A stretch of DNA of 64,000 bases from Metopolophium dirhodum (GCF_019925205.1 NC_083565.1:22596241-22660240), one strand, 5' to 3'. Counted from the first letter of the stretch, positions 37,286 to 49,675 are shown. Translations and numbers: made by a program. Notes: generated by a model not told the origin, from the sequence alone.

Positions 37286-38280
37286 TTCGCGAACAAACCA
37301 CGTTCGACTATTTCGCGCGTTTTTTTTATAAGCATTTAAAGTTCAAAAATCACGAAAGTTAGCAAATTATTTTGAGTTGAGAATTCGTAAAAATTTTTCT
37401 TTTTAAATCTAAGATTTTAATTTTGGTAATAATACAAAACTGTGTACAAAGTTAAATTCGAGTTGCACCAAGTTTATATTTTTAAATTAAAGGTTTTCGA
37501 AACGTAATTTCTGGTTAAGATAATTTTGAAATAAAGTTCCCCATTTGATATTTTAATTAATTTAACTTTAGTTTTACTCAGACGCATCCACGTTGAATCA
37601 AAATCAACATATAATTTTGCTTTATTATCCCAATTTAATAAGTTTTCGGCCTCTTCTCAGGCAGCTGAAGCTGGTTGAATCATAAAATACCTCCTACCTC
37701 CATTGGTATAGGCACCTATTGTATAAGTACAGGTATGAAGTATTTTATTCCCCACTCATTACACTTCTGCAGTATTATATTTAAGTATTTATTAGAACTT
37801 TACACAGAGTTTTTCAAACGTTTAATAGAAATTTCGTAAACAATCTTATTAAATTTTATTTTTTAAAATTGGTTACACTTGGAGGTTGGAATTTTTTTAA
37901 ATAGATAACAATTTATTGTCAAGTTATTTTAATGTAGTACCTATACAATTTGAATTCAGTTAATCAAAATGTTTTATTTGTACATTTTATGGTATACAAA
38001 TGCTTTGATAATTTATTTTATTATACTGTATAAATCAGAAGCTCACACAATACAACTGTATTTTGATTGACTGCTTTTGACTTTTTGATAGTGTCATCAA
38101 ATAATTCCCAATTGTTAGGCCCTCTTTTACAGTACGCTACATAGTGACCAACAGATGTGCGCAATCTACTTAGCCCTTTAGGATTATGTTATTTAGGATT
38201 ATATTAATACCTACGTTTCTACTCATAAATTATACTATGTATAATTTATTATTTTACTTATTTTATTTAAAATAGTATAA
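37286..38280. other. Gene-free stretch upstream of the satellite block
   Basis: AT-rich sequence. I looked here for the missing N-terminal exons of the GH35 gene on the plus strand and saw none. No other feature is supported. Confidence 0.5.
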
Positions 38281-38284
38281 TGGC

Positions 38285-38990
38285 TTTTGGGTTTACTACA
38301 GCGCCAACACCTCTCTTCAATTTTTTTTTTTAGTACTGTAACTCTAGTTGAATAATTTATATTGACTTGAAAATTGATAATTTGGTGCCCCATGAATAAT
38401 CATTCTTTAATGAACTAAATATTTTGAATAGTTTTTTCTGTTTAAGTTTCGGGGCATTTTAGTTTGAACTTCGTAATGTGTGTTTCTACTGTCAAATTTT
38501 TTCCAAACTTTTATTTTTGTTTTCTAAAATCAATTTGCCTGCGGGCGCCAACACCTTCCTTCAATTTTTTTTTTATGATTTTAACTCTAGCCAAATTTTT
38601 TAAACATTAACAATCTGGTACCCTTTGAATAATTTTTTAATGAACTAAATATTTTGAATAGTTTTTTCTGTTTAAGATTTTGGAGATTTTAGTTTGATGT
38701 TTGTAATGTGTAATCCAACAATATAATTTATATACATTTTTTTTTGTATTCTTAAATGCATTTGCCGGCGGGCGCCAACACCTTCCTTCAATTTTTTTTT
38801 ATAATTTTAACTCTAGCCGAATTTTTTAAACATTTTTAGTACTGTAACTTTAGTTGAATATTTTGTATTGACTTGAAAATTGATAATTTGGTGCCCCATG
38901 AATAATCATTCTTTAATGAACTAAATATTTTGAATAGTTTTTTCTGTTTAAGTTTCGGGACATTTTAGTTTGAACTTCGTAATAATTTTC
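38285..38990 (+). repeat. Detached block of the 232-bp satellite (about 3 monomers)
   Basis: The conserved box TGCCTGCGGGCGCCAACACC (or close variants such as CAGCGCCAACACCTC) recurs at about 38,300, 38,540 and 38,770. Between the boxes lie the same type A (TTGACTTGAAAATTGATAAT) and type B (ACAATCTGGTACCCTTTGAA) blocks seen in the large array from 55.5 kb. Orientation matches the left half of that array. The block ends about 0.55 kb before the first visible GH35 exon. Confidence 0.9.
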
Positions 38991-39541
38991 AAATTTTATA
39001 GAATTGAGGAAAATTTGAAAAACCGGTACTGGTTCCGTTAAGGTATAATTAAATTAATCCAACTGTGATATTTAAATTAATGTTAAAGATATATTTAAGG
39101 TATTAGTGTTTCAAAACAGTCAGTACTCATCACTTTAGTCACAATGTGGTAAATCCTAGTTTTTGCACTTTTCGGAACGTTATTGACTTAGTGACAAAAT
39201 AGTGATAAAAGTTGAAAGTAAGCAGTACTAAGCAGATTTAATAAGCAAAGTTAATAACTTGAATCATAATATGATGTTGCAGATCAAAATTATATTTTAA
39301 TACTACATTAAAAACCGAACAGGAATTTAACAAGTAATAACTCATAACGAGTAAGTATATATAATCATTTTTGTTTTTGTATTTTCACAATTCCACATTT
39401 ATTTGTTCTTATACAGCGTTAGAAATTTTTTCAGAAATTATTTTTTTAATATTTTGGGAATTTTTTTCTGATTGCCTGGTAGATATCTTTAATGTTCTAT
39501 TGTCAATCAAGGATGAAAAAAATATATATAAATTTCATTAG

Positions 39542-41562
39542 GTAGAAAATGAGTATGGAAGTTTTTATGCCTTCGATTCTGGGTATAAATTATGGATACG
39601 TGATTTATTTAGGAGTTATATAGAAAATAAGGCTGCGCTTTTTACAATTGATGGATGTGGTCAGTCATACTTTGACTGTGGCGTTATTCCAGAAGTATAC
39701 GCAACTGTAGATTTTGGAATTTCATCAAACGGTTAGTATTACAAAAAGTCAAAGTAGATTATTTGGTGTGTGAAAAAATTTAAAAATATCATCAAAACAC
39801 TGAAAGACGTGCCAATTTATAAAATTGAATTAATAAATATTAAATTTATTGCAGATTTGAATTATAGTATATTTTTATATGTTTGTTTTAGCTTCTCAAT
39901 GTTTTGACTTCATGAGAAAGGTTCAAAAAGGAGGTCCACTAGTGAACTCAGAGTTCTATCCCGGTTGGTTAACTCATTGGCAAGAATCAGTATCTATAGT
40001 CAACCCCATCGATGTTGTAAAACAAATGAAAGTAATGTTGGCAATTAATGCTTCGTTTAAAATTTTCGGTACAAATTTCGGATTCACATCGGGAGCGAAT
40101 ACAAATGACACCAAAGAAAGTATTGGATACTTACCACAGTTGACCTCATACGATTATAATGCTCCATTGGATGAAGCTGTAGACCCTACAGAAAAGTATT
40201 TCAATATTAAACAGACACTTGAAGAAGCCGTGAGTTTTAATAACAGTTAACTATCCAATATACATATACGGTTTATTAATTAATTATTTTTAAGAAATAT
40301 GCTGTGACAAACGAGATATCACCAAATCCCGCACCCAAAGGTGCCTATGGAAAATTCTATTTAAGACCTTTGGTTAGCATATTTGAAAAGGTTGCTCAAC
40401 GTATTAAACCAGTGATCAGTGATGTTCCTTTACCGTTTGAGGACTTAGATATTAACACTGGTTTTGTAATGTATGAAACAACATTAACAGATGATCAAAA
40501 AAATGTTGAAAATCCAGTAAACCTAACTGTGAACACGGTTAGAGATCGAGCAATCATTTACCTGGATCAAGTAGAGTTACATTGCAGTTATAGTTTTAGA
40601 AACATGAGTGTTCAAATTTTTTTTTGGGTACAAGTGGGTACTATGAATCGGTTGAAAGCTAATACTACAATAAGCTTAAACATTAACCGTACTGTTCAAA
40701 ACCTAAGCATTTTAATTGAGAATCAGGGAAGGATGAATTTTGGAGACTTAATTGAAGATAGGAAGGTAATAATAGCTGACAATAAATTATTTTATTCATG
40801 GTCTGAGACTGAAATAGTATAATTTATAATAGTATACTATAGTATTATAGTATAATATAATGCTTACCAGTTACCATAGAAGTTAATATTTGATAAATTG
40901 TGTACAGACTGGCGAGTGGTTACATTACCTTTTTAGAAACAAAAGTGGTAATATTTACAATCACTGAATTAGATTGTATTATATTTATTTTAACTACCAA
41001 CTGAGTATAATTACTGAATTAAAATATTGTATGTAAAATAATACTAATTATATTTTCTAGGGAATTTTTGATCAAGTGATTCTCGGAAATAAAATATTAA
41101 GCCCTTGGAAAATGACTGCATATCCTTTGAATGGTACATTATGGATTTCTTCAATCAAATCAGTTGAAAACGTCAACAGTGTTAAATTACCAGCATTTTA
41201 TAAAACACAGTTTACATTAACAGTTAACTATACAAAATGTTTAGACACTTATTTGGACACTTCAGGCTGGACAAAGGTGTGTTCTTACAAGTTAATACTG
41301 TTAAGTCGACTTTTATCCACATATTTACAATTTAAAAAATAATATTCGATATTTACAGGGTGTAGTGTTTTTAAACAATGTAAACCTTGGTCGGTATTGG
41401 CCACTTGGTGGACCTCAAGTTACACTTTATGTGCCAGCTCCTTTTTTAAAACCATCACCTTATGCCAATACACTAGTGATATTAGAACTTGAAGGTACAT
41501 CTCAAGATTTGTCCGTGAAATTTGTGGATAAACCTGTTCTTGATGGTCCTATAATGACATAG
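39542..41562 (+). CDS. GH35 beta-galactosidase, N-terminal exons absent
   Basis: GH35 enzymes remove terminal beta-linked galactose, usually in lysosomes or secreted. Five exons join in frame with GT/AG borders: 39,542-39,731, 39,892-40,229, 40,295-40,765, 41,061-41,276, 41,359-41,562, giving 472 residues. The first visible residues are VENEYGSF, where the second E is the family's acid/base. SEFYPGWLTHW in exon 2 carries the nucleophile E, exactly 80 residues later, as in human GLB1 (E188 and E268). TSYDYNAPL and the C-terminal LGRYWPLGGPQ are also typical. Family members have about 150-190 more residues before VENEYG, including the signal peptide and first barrel strands, and no exon for them was found upstream. 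The loop before TNFGF is about four residues shorter than usual, lacking the normal YMF.GG. No stop or frameshift is seen. It is either 5'-truncated or has very distant upstream exons. Confidence 0.93.
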
Positions 41563-41599
41563 ATAAAATGTATGTTATATAATTGATTAAGAAAAATAT

Positions 41600-41614
41600 A
41601 TTAAAATTATTAAA
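41600..41614 (+). terminator. Polyadenylation signal candidates for the GH35 gene
   Basis: Two ATTAAA hexamers (41,600-41,605 and 41,609-41,614) lie about 40-50 bases beyond the stop. They are plausible variant poly(A) signals, though such strings are common in this AT-rich sequence. Confidence 0.35.
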
Positions 41615-41849
41615 TGTTTGATTTATTTTATTTTTATCATATAATAATTATCGTGATTTTAAACTCTGTGTGTCATTCTATAAAACCATTCATTGACAAG
41701 CAATAATTCACAGTTCATAACATCAACTAGATAGGGCCCAGCTAGGATACCTACATAATTCATATATTGTGTATAGCAATGCAATCTAGGTATCTTGCGA
41801 CGGAAGTGAGTGGATGCCACAGTATGGTCTTTGCGTTAGAAGCTTCAAA

Positions 41850-42230
41850 TTGAGTACCTAGGTATTTTGTTGTTTTTTAAATTTTTATTTACATAATTTT
41901 TTCTAGTGATTCCATCACCACATACCAGATGACGATACGTCATCCAGTAAAAAGATTGTCCGTGGCAATAAATATATAATTCAAGTTTAAAAAGTACTCT
42001 GAACTGAAATTTGAAAGTATCTATTTTATGAAAATAACCTGAACGCACTCAAATGTGCGAGTTCGTGGTATAAACTTATATTTTAATATTATATATTCCT
42101 ACTGCTTAACAAACTGTCCGTCTATTGTTGGCTCATTTTATTTTTTTTGTTCACCGAAATTATCAAAGAATTGTTAATCGTTTCCGACTAATGTCGATAA
42201 TTATTGGCGATTATCATAGATGATACAAAA
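41850..42230 (-). repeat. Repeat family R4, inverted copy
   Basis: Read on the minus strand it contains CTATGATAATCG, CGACATTAGTCGG, CAGGTTATTTTCATAAAATA, TTTCAGTTCAGAG and ATTTATTGCCACGGACAATC. These occur in the same order as the plus-strand copy at 43,225-43,700. It lacks the segment of roughly 100 bp that copy 1 has between its TTCAGTTCAGAG and TACTTTTTAG blocks. Confidence 0.75.
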
Positions 42231-42454
42231 TATATTAGGTATATTATGATAAATCCATTAAACTTATATCATACTCAGTACCTATATGGTCAATTGATAA
42301 ATTGTGTGTTCTTTTACAGAAATCTTTGTGATCTGCAACGTATGAATAGATACGGTTAAGTTGAATTATTATTATTTGTTTATTGTCATATTTGTATATA
42401 ATAATATATTTTAGTTGTTTCAATTACCCACGAATAATATTTTTAAAATAGGTA

Positions 42455-42720
42455 TAGCACGAACTACAATCGTTCTTCTTTGTTTAAATATCTGATTTCG
42501 TCCAATTTGATTATAAAAATATAAAATAACTGGGTATAAGAAAAACTGTGTTTTTTCTAAAAAAATTTTTTAGATTTTTTGGTTACAGAATAATCTATTT
42601 ACGTGGAACTTTGTTTTCAAATTTCAAACCTTAGCTACAAAAGTTGAAATATCATTTTTCAATTTTAAAGTTCATAAATTGTGCCTATTTATTTTAAAAA
42701 ATTTCACCTGTTATTGTAAC
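42455..42720 (+). repeat. R2 repeat fragment
   Basis: CAATCGTTCTTC, ATATCTGATTTCGTCCAA and TTTTTTGGTTACAGAAT correspond to R2 blocks at 22,826 and 45,729. It is decayed and non-coding. Confidence 0.55.
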
Positions 42721-43224
42721 AATATATCAGGAGCCTTTTATTAAATGTTCATGCTTTTTGACCCCACTACTAAAACTTTATTGACATTTATAGAAAATAA
42801 AACTAAAAAAAATGGAAACTAAAAATGCCCGCAAACAGCCAAAACAAGTCAAAATATTTTGGTGGTGTATAGAAAATGCTATTATAAACAATCAGGGGAA
42901 ATTGCATGTACCTTAGCTATCTACGATCATTTGACTTAAAGTTACACCAAAAACTAAAATTGATTTTGTTAAAACGTGATATTATTGGTATAGGTTAAAT
43001 TTCTATTTTATAATAGACCAATAGCCAATAGATTACCTATAAATCACATTTTTTTATTTAAATCCCGGTAGTCATTTGGCATGCAAACTATAACTGAAAT
43101 AGATAACCAGAATAGGTACATTGCTGATCACAAAGTACTTTCTGTAAAAGTACATTCGATTTAATATTTATCAATAGACTGTATAGATACTTAGTATAAT
43201 ATAAAGTTCTATGGATTTATCATA

Positions 43225-43700
43225 GTAAATAATATATTTTATAATATCTATGGCAATCGTCAATTGTCGACATTCGTCGGCGACGATAAACAATTTTAAT
43301 AATTTCAGTGAACAAATAAGTAATAAGCCATCGATATAGACCGACAGTTATGAGCCGTATACATTATAATGTAAGTTCTAACACAAACTCACACATTTCG
43401 TTATGATCAGGTATTCAGGTTATTTTCATAAAATATTTTGATACTTTCAAGTTTCAGTTCAGAGCGAGATGAAGATGGATAAAGATAGTTTCTTCGGTGA
43501 CGGCGGCACTCTAGCCAGGTTTCACCGGAAGAGTCGATGCTTACGCGTAAGTTTGTTTTCATATTATTACTATTTTACATTTACTTTTTAGGCTTAAATT
43601 AAATATTTATTGCCACGGACAATCTGTTAACTGGGTTACGTAGAAGCATTTATAAGTTTAATCCCAAAAGCGCAATGTATAAAATACGCGAGACCGTCTT
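43225..43700 (+). repeat. Repeat family R4, copy 1
   Basis: This is the fullest copy. It contains CTATGGCAATCGTC, CAGGTTATTTTCATAAAATA, GAGTCGATGCTTACGC followed by the donor-like GTAAGTTTGTTTT, AAATATTTATTGCCACGGAC, CTGTTAACTGGGTTACGTAG and AATGTATAAAATACGCGAGA. A 26-codon open frame starts at ATG 43,469 and ends exactly at the donor-like GT (43,547). Equivalent positions in the other copies contain stops, so it is probably not protein. Confidence 0.75.
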
Positions 43701-44900
43701 CGTTATAGGTTAGTTAAGTTTAATACGCAACTTTTTGCATGTTATACTATACGCCGGGTATCACTTTAGGTTTGCGCGATATATTTAAAACAATATAATA
43801 TTATTAATCTTTATATTTTATATTTTTATATACATAAATACATTATACATCCCATATATTTTATTAGCATACTTACAGCTTTTTTAGTGTAGTTTATACC
43901 CTATAGATGGCTATAGATATAGGTATTAAATGTCTTGCAATTATATATTTTACTATAATTATTAATTTCATTATAATATAATATAACAATACACAAATAA
44001 TTTTTTCGAAAAATATATGTAACATGTATAGTTCATACAATTATGAATTTATAGTTAATAGAAATGCGGATGTTTTTCTTCATAGATATTTTTTTATTGA
44101 AATCGTGTAAATAATTTGATTAAACAATCAGGTTGGTAACCTAACCTACTCATCACTAGTATACATTTTTTATATTACGTGTAAAATCACCAACACAAGG
44201 TGCAGACTGCATTTAAAAAATTAATAACATAAAATAAAATATAAAATAATGTTGTAGTAGAAGCTGGAAACTTTAGTTTATTCTAATTTATAATCCAATT
44301 AATGTAACCGAGAAGGTAACTATTAAATTCATAATTGAATTAAGAGATCACTTTGGGATAATAGGAAACGCATAAATGTAAATTAAATTAAAAATAATTA
44401 AAAAACATTTTGTGAAAGGAACAAGATTACTGCTAATATTTAAGTTTTAATTATTATTAACAAATAAATACAAATAATTAAAAAATTAAAAAAAAATTAA
44501 GAACACATCATTATAAAATTAATACAGTCATCGATCCGTTCAGAATCTAAAATTATATACTTAGAATTTCAGAAATCTAGTTGGTATTATGGTATTTGAT
44601 GAATTTACTGTATACGTTTGGCTTTATGTTAACTCTAAAATCCAGTAATCACATTTTTATTTAATAATTCATAAAATACAATATACTCTTATAAAAAAAT
44701 TCTTGTGCTTCTGATATCTATTCACCACCTTAATCAATAATTAAATTGATAAACTAAAATAATAATTTAAATAATACCTATATCATATTATTATAATTCA
44801 AATTCAAAATTATAAACTATTTTGGTTTTATTGTCATATCAAATTTCAATAAACAAATTGGTCCTTAACACGGAACTCTTTGATATAAAAAGTTGCATTA
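43700..44900. other. Gene-free AT-rich spacer between R4 copies
   Basis: No gene is supported. A single dispersed-element terminus (CGTTCAGAATCTAAAAT, about 44,538-44,555) is recognisable. Confidence 0.5.
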
Positions 44901-44924
44901 TATTATATCCGTGGATTCATCATA

Positions 44925-45330
44925 TTGACGTACCTAGTATAATATCTATATCATTTATTTATTTATCTATGGCAAATCTCCAAGTCGTTGCAGAAGACAC
45001 AGTCGATTAAAAATTCTAAAATTTCAATAAGCAACGAAAATTTGAGCAAAAAACTTACTGCGTTTCGTATAATATTATTTTTCATAAATTACAATATTCT
45101 AAGTTCCGTAATCTGGAGCGTTTCCTCATGGGTGTCACAGTTCACACACGTCACGGATTCCGCCGAAAGAGTCGATAATTAAAGTAAGTTTGTTTTTATA
45201 TTCTTTTGGGGCTTAAATTTACTTTGAAGACTTAAAATAAATATTTAATGTCACGAAAAATGTGCTATCCAAGTGTTGTATGCGCATATTTTAGTTAGAA
45301 ATGTATAAAATACGCGAGATATAAACGTCG
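44925..45330 (+). repeat. Repeat family R4, copy 2
   Basis: CTATGGCAAATCTCC, GCCGAAAGAGTCGATAATTA with the donor-like GTAAGTTTGTTTTTA (about 45,184), AATATTTAATGTCACG and AATGTATAAAATACGCGAGA align in order with copy 1. The stop-containing junction shows it is not a conserved exon. Confidence 0.7.
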
Positions 45331-45728
45331 TCGTCGTTTTTTCAGTCCCTGTTCGTAGAATAATTATAATTAATAGGAGCTTACCTATATAAGGTACTTA
45401 ATATATATATGTTTTGGTTTAATTTATAGAAATATATGTTATAGCTTATAACTGATAATAGTCATAAGATACAATTTTAATTAATAACTGATAATTTTTT
45501 TTCCAAATACAACGTTATAAGTTATAGGTAACTATTAATTTAGTGTCACATACTTAACTTCTATTGTTCACCTAATATCTATATTCTATATCATAGGGAA
45601 CTGGGACGTATACATTTATTGGTATAGTATTAAATAAATTAATGAAATAGAACAAACACACCTACTATAATTATTAGTAATAATAATATATCCATGGATA
45701 AATTATTAAAATACAAAACGAACAAACG

Positions 45729-46060
45729 AAAAACGATTCTGAGCAAAGACATCGTTAACTAATAAATAATATTGAGATTAAAGTAATTTATTTTATTATT
45801 AGGCATTAGTACATACAATTTAGTAGGATAAAGTCATTTTTGCCTAAAAAATTACATTTGAAGTGTCATCGTGTATATATATTATAATAATATACTCTAA
45901 AAGTTTCATAAATCCGCGAATACCTACTATTTTTAAATTACTACAAAATAACTAAAATCGTTATTCTTGGTTTTAGTATGTAATTTCGTCCAAATTTTAA
46001 CTTATAATATCTGTAAAAAGTAACTGTGTTTATAATAGATTATTTGGTTACAATATGAAC
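45729..46060 (+). repeat. Dispersed non-coding repeat R2, copy 2
   Basis: It begins AAAACGATTCTGAGCAAAGA and shares CAAAATAACTAAAATCGTTA, TTCTT and TAATTTCGTCCAAATTTTAA with 22,826-23,140, in the same order and spacing. Non-coding. Confidence 0.75.
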
Positions 46061-46099
46061 CAGGGGTGGACTGAGCCGGCGGGATACTGGGAACTTTCC

Positions 46100-46900
46100 G
46101 GTGGGCCGCTATTCAAAAATGATTTGTTATTGCTATATATTTATAATTATTATTATTATAGAAGATCGGCATAAATCGGTAGAAAATCGGTATCAATATG
46201 AATTATAAATATTTTTTATTTTCATACCATGACGCGTGTGTGAAAAATTGTTTATATTAAGTGTTTAAGATGTTCGATTTCGGTACGACTGATTGTCCAC
46301 CCCCTTAATCTTCAGCATCAATGCATCAGAAATTATTATTTATAATTAGGCCACGGATTTAAATATAAACTGCATTTTCTGAATTTTCTATGACATTGCT
46401 TTCCAAGCAAAAAATTCGTTTCATATATTATCAACGAATTGAAAAATAAAATTAGAACATTTATATGGGTTGAAGTCAATTTTATAAAAACTTATTAAAA
46501 AAAAATTAAATACAATTAAATAAAGGTAATTTATTTTACTTATATTTCTATTTTTTACGTACCCATTATGTTTGATACTATAACTATTCAGTTTTCAGCT
46601 ATAGAAAACAACACTTGCCAATATGGAATTACTGTCGAAGTTTTTTATTTTAAAATATTTCTTAAATTCTTTTTATTATTTTATTTGAAACATTATTTTT
46701 AAGTATTGGGATCAATAAAACTATTTTTACTTAATTATTATTTTATATCAATTAGAATTTGTTAATAAACCAAGTAAAAAAACCGTTATCTATATTGTAA
46801 ATTTGAATTCAATTTACCGCATAGAAACAAATAAATGTTTTTTTGAAGATAATGTAAAAATATCCATCATCCATCGGTTAGGACCATATATATATTTGCT
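46100..46900. other. Gene-free AT-rich spacer
   Basis: Starts beside a GC-richer patch at about 46,060-46,115 (GGACTGAGCCGGCGGG) that may be a transposon end. Otherwise no gene or repeat is recognised. Confidence 0.45.
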
Positions 46901-46919
46901 ATGATTAGGACGGTGAGGT

Positions 46920-47260
46920 TATAATTATAAATAATCTATGGCAAATGACAATCGTCTGAGACGAACAGCGATTCCAATACGTACTCACATATTTCGTTCC
47001 ATTCTGGTTATTAAGCTAGGTGCCTATTTTTATAAATGTCATTAATCTCAATACATCCAGACTGAACTTTTGGATCGGAGATATGCATTTTCCTTGGCGG
47101 AGATGCACAGCTCTGACACTAGACAATATTATACACTCGAAGGGAACGCGTTTCGCCGGAATAATAAATAATTACGTAAGTTTTGTTCTTCTACTCTGTT
47201 GACGCGGTAGACCTAATGTAAATATTTATTGTCAGACAAACTTATATACCCGCTAGACGT
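46920..47260 (+). repeat. Repeat family R4, copy 3
   Basis: CTATGGCAAATGACAATCGTC, ACTCACATATTTCGTTC, CGCCGGAATAATAAATAATTA with GTAAGTTTTGTTCTT (from about 47,176) and AAATATTTATTGTCAGAC align with copy 1. The donor-like string is again the best conserved part. Confidence 0.65.
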
Positions 47261-48059
47261 AGAGTAGTTTTTAAAATCCAGTTGTTATAGGTGTACAAAA
47301 ATTAGGATATTATGAAAAATACCTTAAATTATAATACTTTGCCTACAACTGTTAATTTATTGTTATAGTAGAATAATTTTTAAAATTTGAAATCAATGAT
47401 TAGGCAATGGTTTTATAAGTAGGAAGGTAGGTTTTTATACCTATACCTAATAAAATAAGAAAATACATAATGATTAATGTTATTTAATATGATTTGTAAG
47501 TACATAGCAGATTATACCTACCACTTGGTGACGATTATTTTTGTTTTATACGTTCTTCGTAATTCAGTTCCGTCACGATAGTTTTAGTTTTTGTTAAATG
47601 TGAAACATACATTTTCTATGCATACGGGATACGGGCATTAAATATTTGGGTTTTAAGAGAACACCTCAAACGTACGTTTTATTTTGGGGGTTTTACGGGA
47701 TATACCTATAGAAAATTTTCTTCAAATTTTCACATTTCACTATTTGATATTATGATATTATTTGTACCTAGGTTAAGTTTCTGTTTTAGAATCGATCGAT
47801 AGGTTACCTAGGTATATCACATTCTTTAATTTAAATTCTGGTAGTCGAGTATTGGACAAGTACCTACGTAACTTATAATTCGTATCGTAATTTAATTACT
47901 AAAGAAATATTATTTCCCCAACAGTGTCTAGGGCCACCGGCAGGATAATGCATTATAGAATGTCTATAAACTTATGGTCTAGTTATGGTTAAAATTGGCA
48001 TGCGACCAACTGGGGGCTTGTTCTGGAAAATTTAAATGGTCTAATAAGGTTCATCTCAT

Positions 48060-48250
48060 TATTTGAATTAAATTAATTTTTAAGCGATTGTTGTGTTAGT
48101 TTATTTTCATATTATTTTGGGGCTTACATTTACTTACTTTTTAGACTTGAATTAAATTTTTATTGTCACGGAAAATCTGTTAACTCAGTAACGTAGAAGC
48201 ATATACGTTTACTACCTACCAAAGGCGCAATGTATAATAATAATAAATTA
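48060..48250 (+). repeat. Repeat family R4, copy 4 (3' part)
   Basis: TTTTCATATTATTTTGGGGC, TTACTTTTTAGACTTGAATT, TTATTGTCACGGAAAATCTG, TAACGTAGAAGCAT and AAGGCGCAATGTATAA match copy 1 closely. The 5' part is missing or too diverged to see. Confidence 0.75.
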
Positions 48251-48879
48251 TTCGCCAGTCCGAACAATCCAAACGCTGTCTTACTCGTAGTCGAGTTCTA
48301 GTTGATAACTGACTTGTGAATAAATGTAATTTTTGTTAGGTATAAAAATAAAAATTATAAATCCTTGATTACAACATTTAAAAATACAAACTCTGTGTAA
48401 TAAAAATTAATATTAGGTATTTATTGGTAGGTTTATATAATATCTGTAGACTGTAACGAATAGGTCATTAGAATATTGTTGAACATTTTACTGCATAAGA
48501 TGCGTGTTATTTCAGAAATGGTATTCGTCAGTGAAAATTTTCAAACTGGGAATAATATTTATCATAAGCAGATTGAAATGTGTGAACGTTTCAGTGCTTC
48601 GAAGACTAAGTTCCGTAGCAGTTTTGATTCCGTCACGGGGTATGTATTTTCTTATTTCTCAGTAAGTTTTTTTTTATTATTGTTAATTGATCAAAGGATG
48701 TATTGCCCGAAATTTTTCAATATTTGTATTATATACTGGTATAACACTATTCCGGCTATCGATAAAGTCGTGTTCAAAATTAGAAAATTGGTGAGGTATG
48801 ATATTTTTTTAAGCAATTCTTTCGAGTAGGGAATTCGCTCAATGATATTTAAATATTTTCACCGATAATCAAGTACGAT

Positions 48880-49360
48880 GACTTGTAGGTAACTAGAGAC
48901 TGAGTGAATAGGAATTAGGAAGTGTGTGATATGGCGAAGATAAGGAAATGGGTCAACAGGATTTCAGAATGTTTGGTGTATGAAAGGGAAAGATGAAAAA
49001 GAAATGTAAGGTTAGGGTAGGTAAGTGGAGTGAGAGTAGCAGATATGAGAATAATAAGTTAGGTGTTAAGGTACAAAAGAGGATAGAATAAGAAATTAAT
49101 TAATTAAGGGTAGTGTACATATTGTAGTTAAAACAAGAGAGAATAGGTTTAGGTGGTTTGGTCACTGTATGATAAGAGATAGTGAGAGTGGCTATAGAAG
49201 TTAATTTAGGGGGGAAATGAGGGGCGAGAAGACTGAAGAAGAGATGGATAGACAGAATACCGATCATATGGAGGAGTGGAATGAGAGTGGCTGAACCTGT
49301 ATATAGCTGTGAGAGACGGGGGAAGAAAAAGTGTAAAGGTAGAATAGTTATGTTAACAAT
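48880..49360 (+). pseudogene. Decayed non-LTR retrotransposon ORF2 C-terminal end
   Basis: Plus-strand frames give ENRFRWFGHCMIRDSE, and after a stop and frame changes a segment like EEMDRQ..DHMEEW. This is the degenerate form of the (R)LRWFGHVxRRD ... GRPKKRWxDxI signature that ends the reverse transcriptase ORF of many insect non-LTR elements. Stops interrupt every frame. No 5' part (endonuclease, RT core) and no poly-A tail were recognised, so it is a dead 3' fragment. Purine-richness on the plus strand contrasts with neighbouring AT-rich DNA. Confidence 0.7.
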
Positions 49361-49675
49361 GCCGAATACGTAGGAAAAGATCTTGAATTGCAAAGGCCTT
49401 ATTGACTCTTTGGCTTCAACTAACCATAGGTTTACCTAACTAACCTTCTTATGACTCATTAGGACACTTTGAATAATAAGATCCTGAGATGCAGGTTGCC
49501 AAACTTAAGTGTTTGATTATCAAGTTGATCCTTTGATTGTTGACACCTTAATCCATGCTATGAATGAAGCCCATAGATAATAAGACCGCTGATTAGACCA
49601 TTATGTCCTATCAATATCTTTATTATCTATGATGGAGCCATACCCAGCTCACTCGTGTAAACTTGTTGCCGGTTG
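49345..49675 (+). repeat. Long inverted repeat, left arm
   Basis: This arm matches 54,130-54,605 in reverse complement. Paired landmarks include TAGGAAAAGATC, GCTTCAACTAACC, AACTAACCTTCTTATGACTC, CTTAAGTGTTTGATTATCAA, TTGACACCTTAATCCATGCT, CCATTATGTCCTATC and GATGGAGCCATACCCAGCTC. Divergence is low (a few percent by eye over the best stretches), though the right arm carries an extra segment of about 130 bp. Confidence 0.88.

Noticed and set aside
43469..43546. 26-codon mini-exon ending at a donor-like GT
   Set aside because: The corresponding positions in the other R4 copies contain stops and the residues are not conserved, so I treat it as part of a non-coding repeat.
49100..49393. 97-codon minus-strand frame
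   Set aside because: Lies antisense to the decayed retrotransposon end, whose RFRWFGH signature is on the plus strand.
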